Positions 54,354 to 63,733 of a DNA stretch of 64,000 nucleotides are shown here, piece by piece. The notes beneath the pieces are model-generated. The model was given only the letters and a program-made list of their open reading frames with translations. It did not search any database and was not told the DNA's origin. Position numbers and translations under genes: made by a program. Numbering within the stretch: the first letter of the stretch is position 1; each line of letters begins with the position of its first letter. Source of the stretch: Martinezella tropici (GTDB lineage: Bacteria; Pseudomonadota; Alphaproteobacteria; Rhizobiales; Rhizobiaceae). The stretch is taken from positions 62,001 through 126,000 of the forward strand of contig JUHI01000005.1 of NCBI GenBank assembly GCA_000799755.1. The letters are read 5' to 3'.

Positions 54354-54389
54354 TTAATATGCCCTGCGATTTTAGGGTAGGACGAGGTT

Positions 54390-55283
54390 ATGCCACGGGA
54401 AAACTTCAACGAACTGCTGGTGTTCCTGGCCGTCGCCGAGGAACGAAGCTTCACAAAGGCCGCCGCGAAGCTGGGCACATCCCAGTCGACGCTGAGCCAC
54501 ACGGTGAAGAAGCTTGAAGAACGTCTGGGCATGCGCCTGCTTACGCGCACGACGAGAAGCGTCGGACTGACCGAGGCTGGCGAGCGCCTGCAACAGTCCC
54601 TGTCGCCTCGTATCGCCGAGATCGAAGCGGACATCGAAGCCTTGACCGTCTATCGGGAGCGACCGGCCGGAACCGTCAAGATCACGCTTTCCAACCACGC
54701 AATGGAAAGTGTCGTTTGGCCGAAATTGTCGTCCATCCTTTCCGATTATCCCGACATCAAGTTCGAACTCAGCGTCGATGGCAGCTTCCGCAACATTGTC
54801 GAAGACGGGTTCGATGCTGGTGTCAGACTTGGCGAAAGCCTCGAGAAGGACATGATAGCAGTGCGCATTGGCCCCGACTGGAGGCTGGTGGCGGTCGGCT
54901 CTCCAGCATACTTCAAAGCCCGCCCCGTACCGCTGACGCCTCAGGAGTTGATGCGTCACAACTGTATTCGTCGACGCCTTGACCGCATCGGCGGTCTTTA
55001 CGCCTGGGAATTCGAGAAGGACGGAGAGGAGATCCGGGTCAGAGTCGAGGGTCAGCTCACCTTGAATACCGACCGTGAGATGATATCGGCTGCCCTTGAC
55101 GGACATGGGATCGCCTACGTTCCGGAAAGCTATGTCGAGGATCATCTGGAGGCGGGACGGCTTCAACTCGTCCTCGACGACTGGTGTCCGAAATTTGCCG
55201 GCTACTACCTTTATTATCCCAGCCGCCGACAGAACCTTCGCGCCTTCTCAGTCGTCATAGATGCCCTTCGGGAAAGAAGCTGA
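54390..55283 (+). CDS. LysR-family transcriptional regulator
   Basis: A protein of 297 residues with the winged helix at about 5-60 (ELLVFLAVAEERSFTKAAAK, SHTVKKLEERLGMRLLTR) and an effector domain that follows the pattern of the group controlling short-chain oxidoreductases (DGFDAGVRLGESLEKDM). GAGG precedes the ATG. It is divergent from the alcohol dehydrogenase and MFS genes and probably activates or represses them. Confidence 0.88.
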   Translation: MPRENFNELLVFLAVAEERSFTKAAAKLGTSQSTLSHTVKKLEERLGMRLLTRTTRSVGLTEAGERLQQSLSPRIAEIEADIEALTVYRERPAGTVKITLSNHAMESVVWPKLSSILSDYPDIKFELSVDGSFRNIVEDGFDAGVRLGESLEKDMIAVRIGPDWRLVAVGSPAYFKARPVPLTPQELMRHNCIRRRLDRIGGLYAWEFEKDGEEIRVRVEGQLTLNTDREMISAALDGHGIAYVPESYVEDHLEAGRLQLVLDDWCPKFAGYYLYYPSRRQNLRAFSVVIDALRERS

Positions 55284-55564
55284 GGCCAGGTGCACCGTTA
55301 TCAAAATGCGGACGATCCGCCACTGATCTCGCTCGTGCATAACGACAGCAACGCACCATACAGTGGTTACGGCTCAAGCCCACTGACGACCAAGTCGTGC
55401 ACTGCACAGGCAGATGCCGGGCCAAACGCAATCTTACTGTTCCAACAAGGGCACGTCTCTCAGTTCCGAGTATCGTGATCAGTGAAAGCGATTGAACCCA
55501 ATGACTGTCGGCAGTTCGGGTGCCATTCTTGCTTTCTCGACAGGGATCTCTTCATATCGCCAAG
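55284..55564. other. gap without a supported gene
   Basis: About 280 bp between the LysR gene and the disrupted small gene. Nothing recognisable is seen. Confidence 0.3.
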
Positions 55565-55884
55565 CTATTTCCTGCTCCGGCTTGCGCTCTTGAAAGATAG
55601 TGGCCCGTCGCCAGCCAATAGGCTTCCTCTCATAGCTGCGGCCAGGCGATCAGTGCCCTTGTTGTTGTCCGGCAAAGGGTACGGCTTCTGCAAAACTTCG
55701 AATATGCTCTTCGCATACGCAACAACCAATCGATGCGGTTCGACGCCTGCAAATCGCAAGTACCCGCAGACGTCTATAGCGGCCGGAATCAACGCTTCAT
55801 GAGATGGCCGAACCCCGACCAAGGCGACGTCGGGTTTTCTCCGAAGCCATCGAACAGTTGCCTGAGATCTTCATCAGATGTCAT
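55565..55884 (-). pseudogene. possible frameshifted small gene after E1-alpha
   Basis: An ATG at 55884, 12 bp after the E1-alpha stop, has GGGGG upstream and opens a frame of 31 codons (MTSDEDLRQLFDGFGE...) that ends at 55789. A second frame, overlapping near 55800, runs on to 55565 with protein-like sequence (LIPAAIDVCGYLRFAGVEPH, VLQKPYPLPDNNKG). Together they look like one gene of about 105 codons broken by a frameshift. No family was recognised. It is not a pyruvate dehydrogenase E1-beta gene, which is the usual neighbour. Confidence 0.35.
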
Positions 55885-55896
55885 CCGCCTACCCCC

Positions 55897-56886
55897 TTAT
55901 GCGTAGACGTCGGTATGGAGTTCCGAAGCGTCTGGCACTGGATTGGCCTTGGCAAAATCGACTGCCTCCGCGACAATCTCCTTGATCTCCATTTCGATCA
56001 GCTTGATGTCAGCCTCTGTCGCATGTCCATCTTCAAGGATGCGGGCACGGGAACGATTGATCGGATCGTGCTCGTTCTTGACCTTTTCCACCTCCTCGCG
56101 CGGGCGGTATTTCGCGGGATCGGACATCGAATGTCCGCGATAACGGTAGGTCAGCATTTCGAGGATGAACGGTCCCTTGCCGGATCGTGCATATTCTACA
56201 GCCTTGGCGCCGGCGGCTCGCACGGCGCGGACATCCATGGCATCGACCTGCTCGCCCGGAATGTTGAAAGACAGGCCGCGCTGTGAAAGATTGAGATTTG
56301 CCGAAGCGCGCTCGATGCTTGTCCCCATGCCGTAGTGATTGTTTTCGATGACGTAGATGACAGGCAGGTCCCAGATCTTCGCCATGTTGAAGCTCTCGTA
56401 GACCTGGCCCTGGTTGGATGCCCCGTCGCCGAAATAAGTCAGGCAGACGCGGTCATTGCCGCGGTATTTGTTGGCGAAGGCAAGACCCGTACCGAGAGAC
56501 GCCTGCGCGCCGACAATGCCGTGGCCACCGTAAAAGCCCTGCCCCGGTGCAAAGATATGCATGGAGCCACCCTTGCCCTTTGAAGCCCCCGCCATGCGGC
56601 CGGTCAGTTCAGCCAGCACGGCTTTGGGAGCCATGCCCGCCATCAAGGCATGACCGTGATCACGATAGGCGGTGATAACCTGGTCGCCCTCGCCGATCGT
56701 CATCTGCATGCCGACAACTACGGCCTCCTGACCGATATAGAGATGGCAGAAGCCGGCAATCAGGCCTTCCCCATACATTTGGCCGCAGCGCTCCTCGAAG
56801 CGGCGTATCAATAGCATGTCGCGAAAGGCTTTTAATTCTTCAGCCTTCGAAAAAACGAAATTCGGATCGGCATTCAGCTTGGCCAT
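55897..56886 (-). CDS. pyruvate/acetoin dehydrogenase E1 component, alpha subunit
   Basis: A thiamine diphosphate enzyme subunit of 329 residues. Landmarks are YIGQEAVVVGMQM, TAYRDHGHALMAGM, GKGGSMHIF, the TPP/Mg motif GDGASNQGQVYESFNMA to IENNHYGMGTS, and the phosphorylation-loop region YRYRGHSMSDPAKYR. It is the alpha half of an alpha2beta2 E1; the beta gene is not adjacent on either side. It may pair with a beta subunit encoded elsewhere, or belong to an acetoin-type system (AcoA). Confidence 0.85.
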   Translation of the reverse strand: MAKLNADPNFVFSKAEELKAFRDMLLIRRFEERCGQMYGEGLIAGFCHLYIGQEAVVVGMQMTIGEGDQVITAYRDHGHALMAGMAPKAVLAELTGRMAGASKGKGGSMHIFAPGQGFYGGHGIVGAQASLGTGLAFANKYRGNDRVCLTYFGDGASNQGQVYESFNMAKIWDLPVIYVIENNHYGMGTSIERASANLNLSQRGLSFNIPGEQVDAMDVRAVRAAGAKAVEYARSGKGPFILEMLTYRYRGHSMSDPAKYRPREEVEKVKNEHDPINRSRARILEDGHATEADIKLIEMEIKEIVAEAVDFAKANPVPDASELHTDVYA

Positions 56887-56926
56887 GGCATTTCCTTCAT
56901 ATTGAGATTAGCAGCGGCGCCAAAGC

Positions 56927-57244
56927 TCAAGCGCTTGAGAGCTTGAGACCGACGATCCCGCTTAGGGTGACCGCGATCCAGAAAAGCCGGGCGAAGGTCG
57001 CGGGTTCGCGGAACATCACGATACCGACGGCGATCGATCCTATCGCGCCGATACCGGTCCAGACCGCATAGGCAGTGCCTATCGGCAGCACCTGGAGCGC
57101 TTTGCCGAGGGCGTAGATAAAGGCGGCGAGCAGGCCGAAGGACAGGATGGACCAAGCCAATCGGCTATAGCCGTCGGCCATCTTCACGCTGATCGCCCAG
57201 CACACGTCGAGCAGGCCGGAGAGGATCAGCAGCGTCCAAGCCAT
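56927..57244 (-). CDS. SMR-family exporter, SugE/Gdx type
   Basis: A membrane protein of 105 residues with four hydrophobic segments, exactly the family length when started at the ATG 57244. The pattern GLLDVCWAISVKMADGYSR at 10-28 matches Gdx/SugE, where GLLEVVWAVGLK holds the essential Glu13; here residue 13 is Asp. GTAYAVWTGIGAIG and SGIVGLKL are also typical. Relatives export guanidinium or quaternary ammonium ions. It is divergent from a LysR gene at 57661. Confidence 0.85.
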   Translation of the reverse strand: MAWTLLILSGLLDVCWAISVKMADGYSRLAWSILSFGLLAAFIYALGKALQVLPIGTAYAVWTGIGAIGSIAVGIVMFREPATFARLFWIAVTLSGIVGLKLSSA

Positions 57245-57660
57245 ACTCGTTCCCATACGCGTCCCCATTCCTTCATCGTCTCATCTTGCAATGCCCCCGC
57301 AAAACAGGATTGCGTCGACTTGGGCACGGGACTGAATGATAGGAGTGCCGTGGGCGAAAGACCCGTTGTCGTTTGGCAAGCCAATATTTCCGACTGGCAA
57401 TGGTGATGATCGCGCTTCCACATGCCTTTGCACGACGGCAATCCAGTGCGGCCGTGCTGTCACCAGACGTGACACCCCTCTCATCGCTTGCAGCCTTGCA
57501 AACCGGAAAGGCAGCCTTGCGCGTTTGCAATACAAACCCCGCAGTTTAGAACCTATACTATATTGCGAAACTGCACGACGTGGGGCGTCGAGCGACATTG
57601 ATCTTTCCGATTTGCAATATGGCATATCGGATTACCAATCAGATTTGCGAGGTAACAAGA
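57245..57660. promoter_or_regulatory. divergent promoter region with TTTGCAATA repeats
   Basis: About 416 bp without a gene. TTTGCAATA occurs at 57524-57532 and 57611-57619, and the inverted form TATTGCGAA at 57561-57569. They may be contact sites for the LysR protein encoded next to them; spacing of 37 and 50 bp is not exact, so this is tentative. Confidence 0.35.
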
Positions 57661-58578
57661 GTGAGCGACTGGAACGAATTCAGGATTGTGCTGGCGATCG
57701 GGAGAGCGGGATCGCTTGTTGGCGCGGCAAAAGATCTGGGCCACGATCACTCGACGATTTTCCGCTGGCTGAACGCCCTGGAAAAGCGCAGAGGAGTACA
57801 GTTGTTCGATCGAACGTTAAGCCAGTATGTTCCGACCGAAGCCGGCCTGCAGATGGTCATGGCTGCCGAGCGGCTCGAAGCGGAGATCCTGGCACTCGAC
57901 CGTTCGATCACCGGCCAGGACACACGCCTGTCGGGTAAGCTCAGGATCACCTCGTCCGAGACTTTGGCATACCGCATTCTCAACGAGGTGCTCGCCGGCT
58001 TTCGTCGCGAGCATGATGGCATCGAACTTGAGCTACTGGTCGATAACAGACAGCTCGATCTCCTCCGTCGCGAAGCCGACATCGCTATTCGAGCGACGCG
58101 CCCTCATGAGGGCGAGCTGTTCGGACGCAAGATCGCGTCGACGCCCTGGACCTTCTACGGCAGCAGCCTCTATCTCGCGGATCGGGGGCGCCCCACCGAC
58201 ATTGCCTCGCTTTCCAGCCATTCCGTAATCGGCTGGGACAGCGGTGCCGTCGCGGCGGCATCGAAGTGGCTGACGGACAATATCTCATCCCGCGCCTTCG
58301 CATATCGCTCAAGCAGCCTCATCAATCAGCTCATGGCTGTGAAGGCCGGCCTGGGACTGGCGCTCCTGCCTTGTTATCTCGGCGATCTCGAGCCTGACAT
58401 CGAGCGAGTTCAGGACCCATTGGAGGAACTCACCCGGGAACTATGGCTGATTACGCACAAGGATCTACGCAACACGGCACGCGTGCGGGCTTTCTTCGAT
58501 CATGTCGGCGGCGGCCTGCTTGCACGCCGCGCGCTGCTGGAGGGAGAACATGTCAGATCTCCGGTTACGGTCGACTAG
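57661..58578 (+). CDS. LysR-family transcriptional regulator
   Basis: A protein of 305 residues from the GTG at 57661, chosen because GAGG lies about eight bases upstream and the family normally begins just before DWNEFRIVLAI; an ATG 14 codons earlier is possible. The helix-turn-helix (GSLVGAAKDLGHDHSTIFRW) is unusual in having HDHS where most have VSQP. The effector domain contains EADIAIRATRPHEGEL and KAGLGLALLPCYLGD. It is divergent from the SMR gene. It ends 17 bp from the convergent GST gene. Confidence 0.87.
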   Translation: MSDWNEFRIVLAIGRAGSLVGAAKDLGHDHSTIFRWLNALEKRRGVQLFDRTLSQYVPTEAGLQMVMAAERLEAEILALDRSITGQDTRLSGKLRITSSETLAYRILNEVLAGFRREHDGIELELLVDNRQLDLLRREADIAIRATRPHEGELFGRKIASTPWTFYGSSLYLADRGRPTDIASLSSHSVIGWDSGAVAAASKWLTDNISSRAFAYRSSSLINQLMAVKAGLGLALLPCYLGDLEPDIERVQDPLEELTRELWLITHKDLRNTARVRAFFDHVGGGLLARRALLEGEHVRSPVTVD

Positions 58579-58595
58579 GAGAATGAGCAGCCTCG

Positions 58596-59213
58596 TTATT
58601 TGCGCAAACCCTCTGCAACCAGTGCCGCATGTACACCGGGACGCTCGCCGATCCGCGACAGATAAGGAGCCAGATGTGGCCAGGGGCTGAGATCGATGCC
58701 CCGTCCCCTGGACCAGTTCATGATGGTGAAGCAATAGGCATCCGCAACACTGAAGCGACCGCCGACAAGATAGTCCTGCTTGGCAAGATGAGCTTCCAGG
58801 ACTTGAAAACGCTCCCGCAATCTTTCCCTGGCAACATCCGCAGCCTGAACGCCATATTCGGGATGGAAAAGCCAGGGGCTGAAGGTCTTGTGCAGCTCGG
58901 AGCTGATGAAGGTCAGCCATTCCTGCAGACGATAGCGCTCGAAACTGTCCTTGGCAGGCGCCAGCATCGCTTCCGGTTTCTGATCGGCCAGATACAGCAG
59001 GATCGCAACGCCTTCGGTCAACACCTCACCATTGTCGAGTTCCAGCACAGGCACTACACCCTTTGCACTGACAGCCTTCAGATCACGGCCATCCTCGAGG
59101 CGGTGCGGTTCGCTGCCAATATCCACCTTTGCGAGATGGAGAGGAATGCCCGCCTCCACGGCAACGATGTGGGCAGCCATCGAGCACACTCCGGGCGCGT
59201 AATAGAGTTTCAT
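58596..59213 (-). CDS. glutathione S-transferase, beta class
   Basis: A protein of 205 residues. The N-terminal thioredoxin-like domain reads MKLYYAPGVCSMAAHIVAVE with the beta-class Cys10, and the cis-Pro motif GVVPVLELDNGEVLTEGVAI follows. The helical domain contains GGRFSVADAYCFTIMNW, the usual capping region. GGAG lies upstream of the ATG at 59213. It is downstream of the TetR gene on the same strand and may be co-regulated with it in detoxification. Confidence 0.88.
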   Translation of the reverse strand: MKLYYAPGVCSMAAHIVAVEAGIPLHLAKVDIGSEPHRLEDGRDLKAVSAKGVVPVLELDNGEVLTEGVAILLYLADQKPEAMLAPAKDSFERYRLQEWLTFISSELHKTFSPWLFHPEYGVQAADVARERLRERFQVLEAHLAKQDYLVGGRFSVADAYCFTIMNWSRGRGIDLSPWPHLAPYLSRIGERPGVHAALVAEGLRK

Positions 59214-59316
59214 TCCAACGTCTCCTGCGGATGTTTTTCGTGCCGACAGGATAGGCGCTTTGGAAACAAAAACCTGATTGGAAACTGGCAAGCGCGTGTT
59301 GTCGCTTCGCAAAGTG

Positions 59317-59919
59317 CTAGGTACGACGGCAAGCGATCGCAATGGCGCGTGCAACGGTCTCTGGCACCTGCGCATGAGCATCCTGTTCGCTCATCAGACC
59401 GAGAAGGCGTTCGCGATGGATGCCGCTCAAGAATAGTTCGAGCAGCGAGCGGGCGGCATGCGGCACATCGAGGCCGGGGATGGTTTCGCGATCGGATAGA
59501 AATTGGGTGAGGATAGCAAGGCCTCTTTGAAACCCGCTTTCGAAGAACGCCTCACACAGCTCAGACATACGATCCGCGACCGCAATGACGGTTCTGCCGG
59601 CAGCAATGGCGGGCTCGCCAGTCATCAGGCAGGCAAAGGCTATTCCAAAGCGAAGCAGCCATTCCCGGTCGCTTTCTTCGGTCGGATGTGTGTTGATGAG
59701 CCCTACGAAGACGCGGTCGTGGATCTCATCGCAAAGGGCGCGAAACAACGCCTCCTTGCTGTCGAAATAGGCATAGATTGTTCCTTTGGAGACGCCCGCT
59801 TCCCGCCTCAGTTCGTTGACCGAGGTACGATCATAGCCGTGTGTGAAAAACACGCGCTCGGCAGCAGCCAAAATCTGCGCGCGTTTTCTGATTTTCGTCC
59901 GAGTTTCTCCTTGTCGCAT
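59317..59919 (-). CDS. TetR-family transcriptional regulator
   Basis: A protein of 200 residues from the ATG at 59919; the ribosome site (AAGG) is very close to this codon, so a start a little upstream is possible. The helix-turn-helix is TSVNELRREAGVSKGTIYAY, preceded by ILAAAERVFFTHGYDR. The C-terminal part is a ligand-binding helical domain with a LELFLSGIHRERLLGL segment. It lies upstream of the GST gene and divergent from the dxs gene, so either could be its target. Confidence 0.85.
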   Translation of the reverse strand: MRQGETRTKIRKRAQILAAAERVFFTHGYDRTSVNELRREAGVSKGTIYAYFDSKEALFRALCDEIHDRVFVGLINTHPTEESDREWLLRFGIAFACLMTGEPAIAAGRTVIAVADRMSELCEAFFESGFQRGLAILTQFLSDRETIPGLDVPHAARSLLELFLSGIHRERLLGLMSEQDAHAQVPETVARAIAIACRRT

Positions 59920-60194
59920 TTCCTTGTGCCAGTGCCGATACCGTTGTTTCAATCTCTCAGTTGCGCAAAGAGCATACGCGACCCAGCCGACGGAGCCGCT
60001 TGGAAGCCGGCAAGCGGAGCTTGCCACACGACAACCAGGCGATGCGAGACGCGGGATAAGATCATCCGTTAGACAGAATATGTTCGCGTTCAGCCGTGCG
60101 GCTAAACCAGTCAACAAACAGAGCGAGCGTAGCTATCACGTCGCAGAGCGCGGCGGGAACACGGCTTGCGAACACAGAATGGACGAGAGACGGA

Positions 60195-62129
60195 ATGGGT
60201 GAAGAATCAGGGCGCACCGCAACGCCGTTGCTTGATCGGATCAAGACCCCTCGGGATCTCTGGAACCTCTCGATCGAACAGCTTCGGCAACTGGCGACAG
60301 AACTTCGTACCGAGACGATCGATGTCGTATCACAGACGGGAGGCCATCTTGGCTCGTCGCTCGCAGTCATCGAGCTGACCATTGCCCTGCATGCCGTCTT
60401 TCACACGCCGCATGACCGGCTCATTTGGGATGTCGGTCACCAGACCTACCCGCATAAGATCCTAACTGGGCGGAGGGATCGGATTTTGACGATCCGCCAG
60501 CGTGGCGGCCTTGCAGGGTTCACCGCACGCAGCGAAAGTGAATATGATCCGTTCGGTGCGGGCCATTCGTCAACATCGATCTCCGCCGGCCTTGGCATGG
60601 CCGTCGCCCGGGATCTGCGCATGGCGGAAGGTTCCGGTGGCGAACGAGCCATCGTCTGCGTGATCGGCGACGGCGCGATGAGCGCCGGCATGGCCTACGA
60701 GGCGATGAACAATGCCGGGGCGATGAAGGCGCGGATGATCATCATCCTCAACGACAACGAGATGTCGATCGCACCACCGACCGGGGCGATGAGCGGTTAT
60801 CTCTCGCGCCTTGTCAGCAGCCGGAAATTCCTGACCCTTCGCGATCTGGGCCTGAAACTCGCCGGCCAGGTCTCGTCTAGGCTCGAACGCAAGGCCCGCC
60901 GGGTCGACGCAATGGCGCGGAGCATGATGACGGGATCGACGCTGTTCGACGATCTCGGCTGCTATTATATCGGACCTATCGACGGGCACGACCTTCACCA
61001 GCTCATCCCTGTTCTACGCAATGCGCGCGAGGCCGACATCGATGGCCCAATTCTGATCCACGCGGTCACGCGGAAGGGAAAGGGCTTCGCGCCGGCAGAG
61101 CGAAATCCGGAAAAGCTGCATGCGGTCGCACGGTTTGACGTCGCAACCGGTGAGCAGGAGAAGACCAAGCCCGGACCACCGAAATATCAGGATGTCTTTG
61201 CAAAAGCGCTGATTACCGAAGCTGAACAGGACCCTCGGATTGTCGCAATCACGGCGGCGATGCCATCCGGAACCGGGCTCGACAAATTTGCGGCACGCTT
61301 TCCGTCACGGTTCTTCGACGTCGGGATCGCGGAGCAACATGCAGTAACGTTTGCTGCCGGACTGGCCGCCGAAGGCATGGCTCCCTTTTGCGCTATCTAT
61401 TCGACCTTCCTTCAGCGCGCCTATGACCAGATCGTGCATGACGTCGCCATCCAGCGGCTGCCGGTTCGCTTTGCAATCGATCGCGCCGGACCGGTGGGAG
61501 CCGACGGGGCGACCCATGCGGGAAGCTTCGATCTTGTCTATCTCGGCTGCCTGCCCGACATCGTGCTGATGGCGCCGGCCGATGAAGCCGAACTCGTCCA
61601 CATGGTTGCGACCGCCCGCAAGATCGATGACCGTCCCAGCGCGCTGCGATATCCGCGAGGCCCCGGCACAGGCGTCCTCCTGCCGGCGAAGGCTGAAGAG
61701 CTGAGCATAGGGCGCGGCCGGATAGTGCGAGAAGGAAGCACCGCGGCAATCTTGTCGCTCGGAACACGCCTTGCGGATGCTCTGGAAGCTGCGCGTCTGC
61801 TGGAGGCCGACGGATTGTCCGTAACCGTGGCCGACGCGCGGTTCGCCAAACCGCTGGATCTGGAGCTGATCTCTCAGTTGGCTCGAAGCCATCCAGTCCT
61901 GGTGACGATCGAAGAAGGCTCGGCCGGCGGATTCGGAGCTGCTGTCATGCACCATCTGACATGGGAAGGTTTGCTGGATCGGCGGTTGGTTTTCCGGGCG
62001 ATGACACTACCGGATCGCTTCATTGACCATGATAGTCAGGAAGGACAGCTCGCCGACGCCAAACTGAAGACAATGCATATCGTTGAGACCGTTCAACAGT
62101 GTCTCAAGCAATCAGTCGGCCATAGTTGA
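60195..62129 (+). CDS. dxs: 1-deoxy-D-xylulose-5-phosphate synthase
   Basis: A thiamine diphosphate enzyme of 644 residues, the normal length, which condenses pyruvate and glyceraldehyde 3-phosphate for isoprenoid precursors and thiamine/PLP. Motifs are [10 protein letters not shown] (His51), [11 protein letters not shown] (His82), [20 protein letters not shown] (TPP site, 158-160), [17 protein letters not shown] with the catalytic Glu, and [15 protein letters not shown]. Rhizobia have a dxs in the chromosome; one with TetR and accessory genes may be a second copy, which is inference. Confidence 0.9.
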   Translation: MGEESGRTATPLLDRIKTPRDLWNLSIEQLRQLATELRTETIDVVSQTGGHLGSSLAVIELTIALHAVFHTPHDRLIWDVGHQTYPHKILTGRRDRILTIRQRGGLAGFTARSESEYDPFGAGHSSTSISAGLGMAVARDLRMAEGSGGERAIVCVIGDGAMSAGMAYEAMNNAGAMKARMIIILNDNEMSIAPPTGAMSGYLSRLVSSRKFLTLRDLGLKLAGQVSSRLERKARRVDAMARSMMTGSTLFDDLGCYYIGPIDGHDLHQLIPVLRNAREADIDGPILIHAVTRKGKGFAPAERNPEKLHAVARFDVATGEQEKTKPGPPKYQDVFAKALITEAEQDPRIVAITAAMPSGTGLDKFAARFPSRFFDVGIAEQHAVTFAAGLAAEGMAPFCAIYSTFLQRAYDQIVHDVAIQRLPVRFAIDRAGPVGADGATHAGSFDLVYLGCLPDIVLMAPADEAELVHMVATARKIDDRPSALRYPRGPGTGVLLPAKAEELSIGRGRIVREGSTAAILSLGTRLADALEAARLLEADGLSVTVADARFAKPLDLELISQLARSHPVLVTIEEGSAGGFGAAVMHHLTWEGLLDRRLVFRAMTLPDRFIDHDSQEGQLADAKLKTMHIVETVQQCLKQSVGHS

Positions 62130-62166
62130 CTAGGCTGTTCCGGGTGGAGATCAACAATCCGCCGAT

Positions 62167-63609
62167 TCAGACCCTACCTCCTGGCATGATATCCAACGGG
62201 ATGGGGCACACATAAGGCTTGCCTTCGGTTCTTTCTCTCCATTCCGCTCTCGCCTCAGCCAGGAGCAGCGGTGACATCATCAAGGAGAGCCCGGTTGTCG
62301 CAAGCGTCTTTGCCGCATGTGACATCGCCTTGTGGGCGGCCGCACTTTTCCCCTGCGCCACGACCTGCCAGGTATGGGGATTGGTGCCGATCGCCCAAGC
62401 AGGCGCCCAGCACTGCGCCGTAGGCACCACCCAGCTGACGTCACCGACATCGGTCGATCCCGCCCGGAAATGAGATTGCCCCTCGAATTCGCGCAAGCCC
62501 ATATGCATGGGCGTCGATCCGTCGATCCTCGTGTTGGAGAAGACATCACCCTTGATCTGATAGAGCCGGATGCTGCTCCTGATTGCCTCTTCCGTAAACG
62601 TCTTCTGGATGGACCTTGCGAAAGCAAGATCCGCCTCGTCGAACGCAATCGGCCCAAGCGCGACCATGTGCTCGTGCATGGCGGTCTCGAGGGTAATGTT
62701 GGGCAGAAGACTCGTAGAGGCTGTATCGAAGGCAACCTCAACCTCTGTCTCCGTCATCATGGCTGCACCGCGCGCGACCTTCTCCACGCGTCTGGCAAGA
62801 TCGAGGGCCTGCGGCATTTCCGGAGCTCGGATCAGATAGAGAACTTCGGCCCTGGCTTGAACGACGTTTGCAGCCTTGCCACCCGCATCGGTGATCGCAT
62901 AATGCACACGGCAATCCTGCGGCATGTGCTCGCGCAGGAAGTTGACACCGACATTCATCAGCTCGACCGCATCGAGCGCCGATCGCCCGAGATGGGCGGC
63001 GTTCGACGCATGAGCGGCAATACCCTTGAAGCGATAGTAATATTCGAGGACGGCAAGGTTATTGGTTGAGCGGACACCGTTGAAAGGCGCCGGGTGCCAG
63101 GTCAGCGCGGTATCGACATCGTCGAACAGGCCGGCACGCACCATGAAGGTTTTGCCAGAGCCACCCTCCTCGCCAGGGCAGCCATAATAGCGAACGGTTC
63201 CTGGAAGATTGTTCGCCTTCATATACTTGGCAAGGGCGATCGCCGCCATCAGCGAACCGACGCCAAGCAGGTTGTGGCCGCAGCCATGTCCTGTGGCACC
63301 GTCGATCATGGCTTCATGCGCAGCTACATTTGCGACCTGGCTCATGCCGGCCAGCGCGTCGAATTCCCCCAGGAAGGCGATGACGGGCTTACCGGCACCA
63401 AAATCGCCGACGAAGGCCGTATCCATGCCCGCAACTCCGCGCCGCACGGAGAAACCATTGTCTTCAAGCGCCCTTGCGAGAACTTCCGACGAACGCGTCT
63501 CCTCGAATTTCAGTTCGGCAAAATCCCAGATGCTGTCGCTGAGCTTCGTGAAATCCGGCTTCATCACCTCGATCGCTTCGGCGATCGCCATCACGGCCTC
63601 ATGATTCAT
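62167..63609 (-). CDS. M20 family amidohydrolase, AbgB-like paralogue
   Basis: A protein of 480 residues closely related to the one at 49481. Shared runs include RSALDAVELMNVGVN and, in both, GHGCGHN and the Glu pair (CPGEEGGSG). The ATG at 63609 follows GAGGA. Metal ligands and the catalytic Glu are kept. It lies 125 bp downstream of a peptide-type binding protein on the same strand, so it probably hydrolyses an imported acylated amino acid or peptide-like compound. It converges with dxs, with only 37 bp between the genes. Confidence 0.85.
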   Translation of the reverse strand: MNHEAVMAIAEAIEVMKPDFTKLSDSIWDFAELKFEETRSSEVLARALEDNGFSVRRGVAGMDTAFVGDFGAGKPVIAFLGEFDALAGMSQVANVAAHEAMIDGATGHGCGHNLLGVGSLMAAIALAKYMKANNLPGTVRYYGCPGEEGGSGKTFMVRAGLFDDVDTALTWHPAPFNGVRSTNNLAVLEYYYRFKGIAAHASNAAHLGRSALDAVELMNVGVNFLREHMPQDCRVHYAITDAGGKAANVVQARAEVLYLIRAPEMPQALDLARRVEKVARGAAMMTETEVEVAFDTASTSLLPNITLETAMHEHMVALGPIAFDEADLAFARSIQKTFTEEAIRSSIRLYQIKGDVFSNTRIDGSTPMHMGLREFEGQSHFRAGSTDVGDVSWVVPTAQCWAPAWAIGTNPHTWQVVAQGKSAAAHKAMSHAAKTLATTGLSLMMSPLLLAEARAEWRERTEGKPYVCPIPLDIMPGGRV

Positions 63610-63733
63610 GGCATGTCCTCGCATTGCAATTCACCCTTTCGGCAAGGCGTGGCGCATCGCCCGGCGATCGGGCGCCGGACAATGCTCTAGAGAATGGCTT
63701 TCCGCGCTGGCTGCGGAAGAGGCAGGCGGACCG

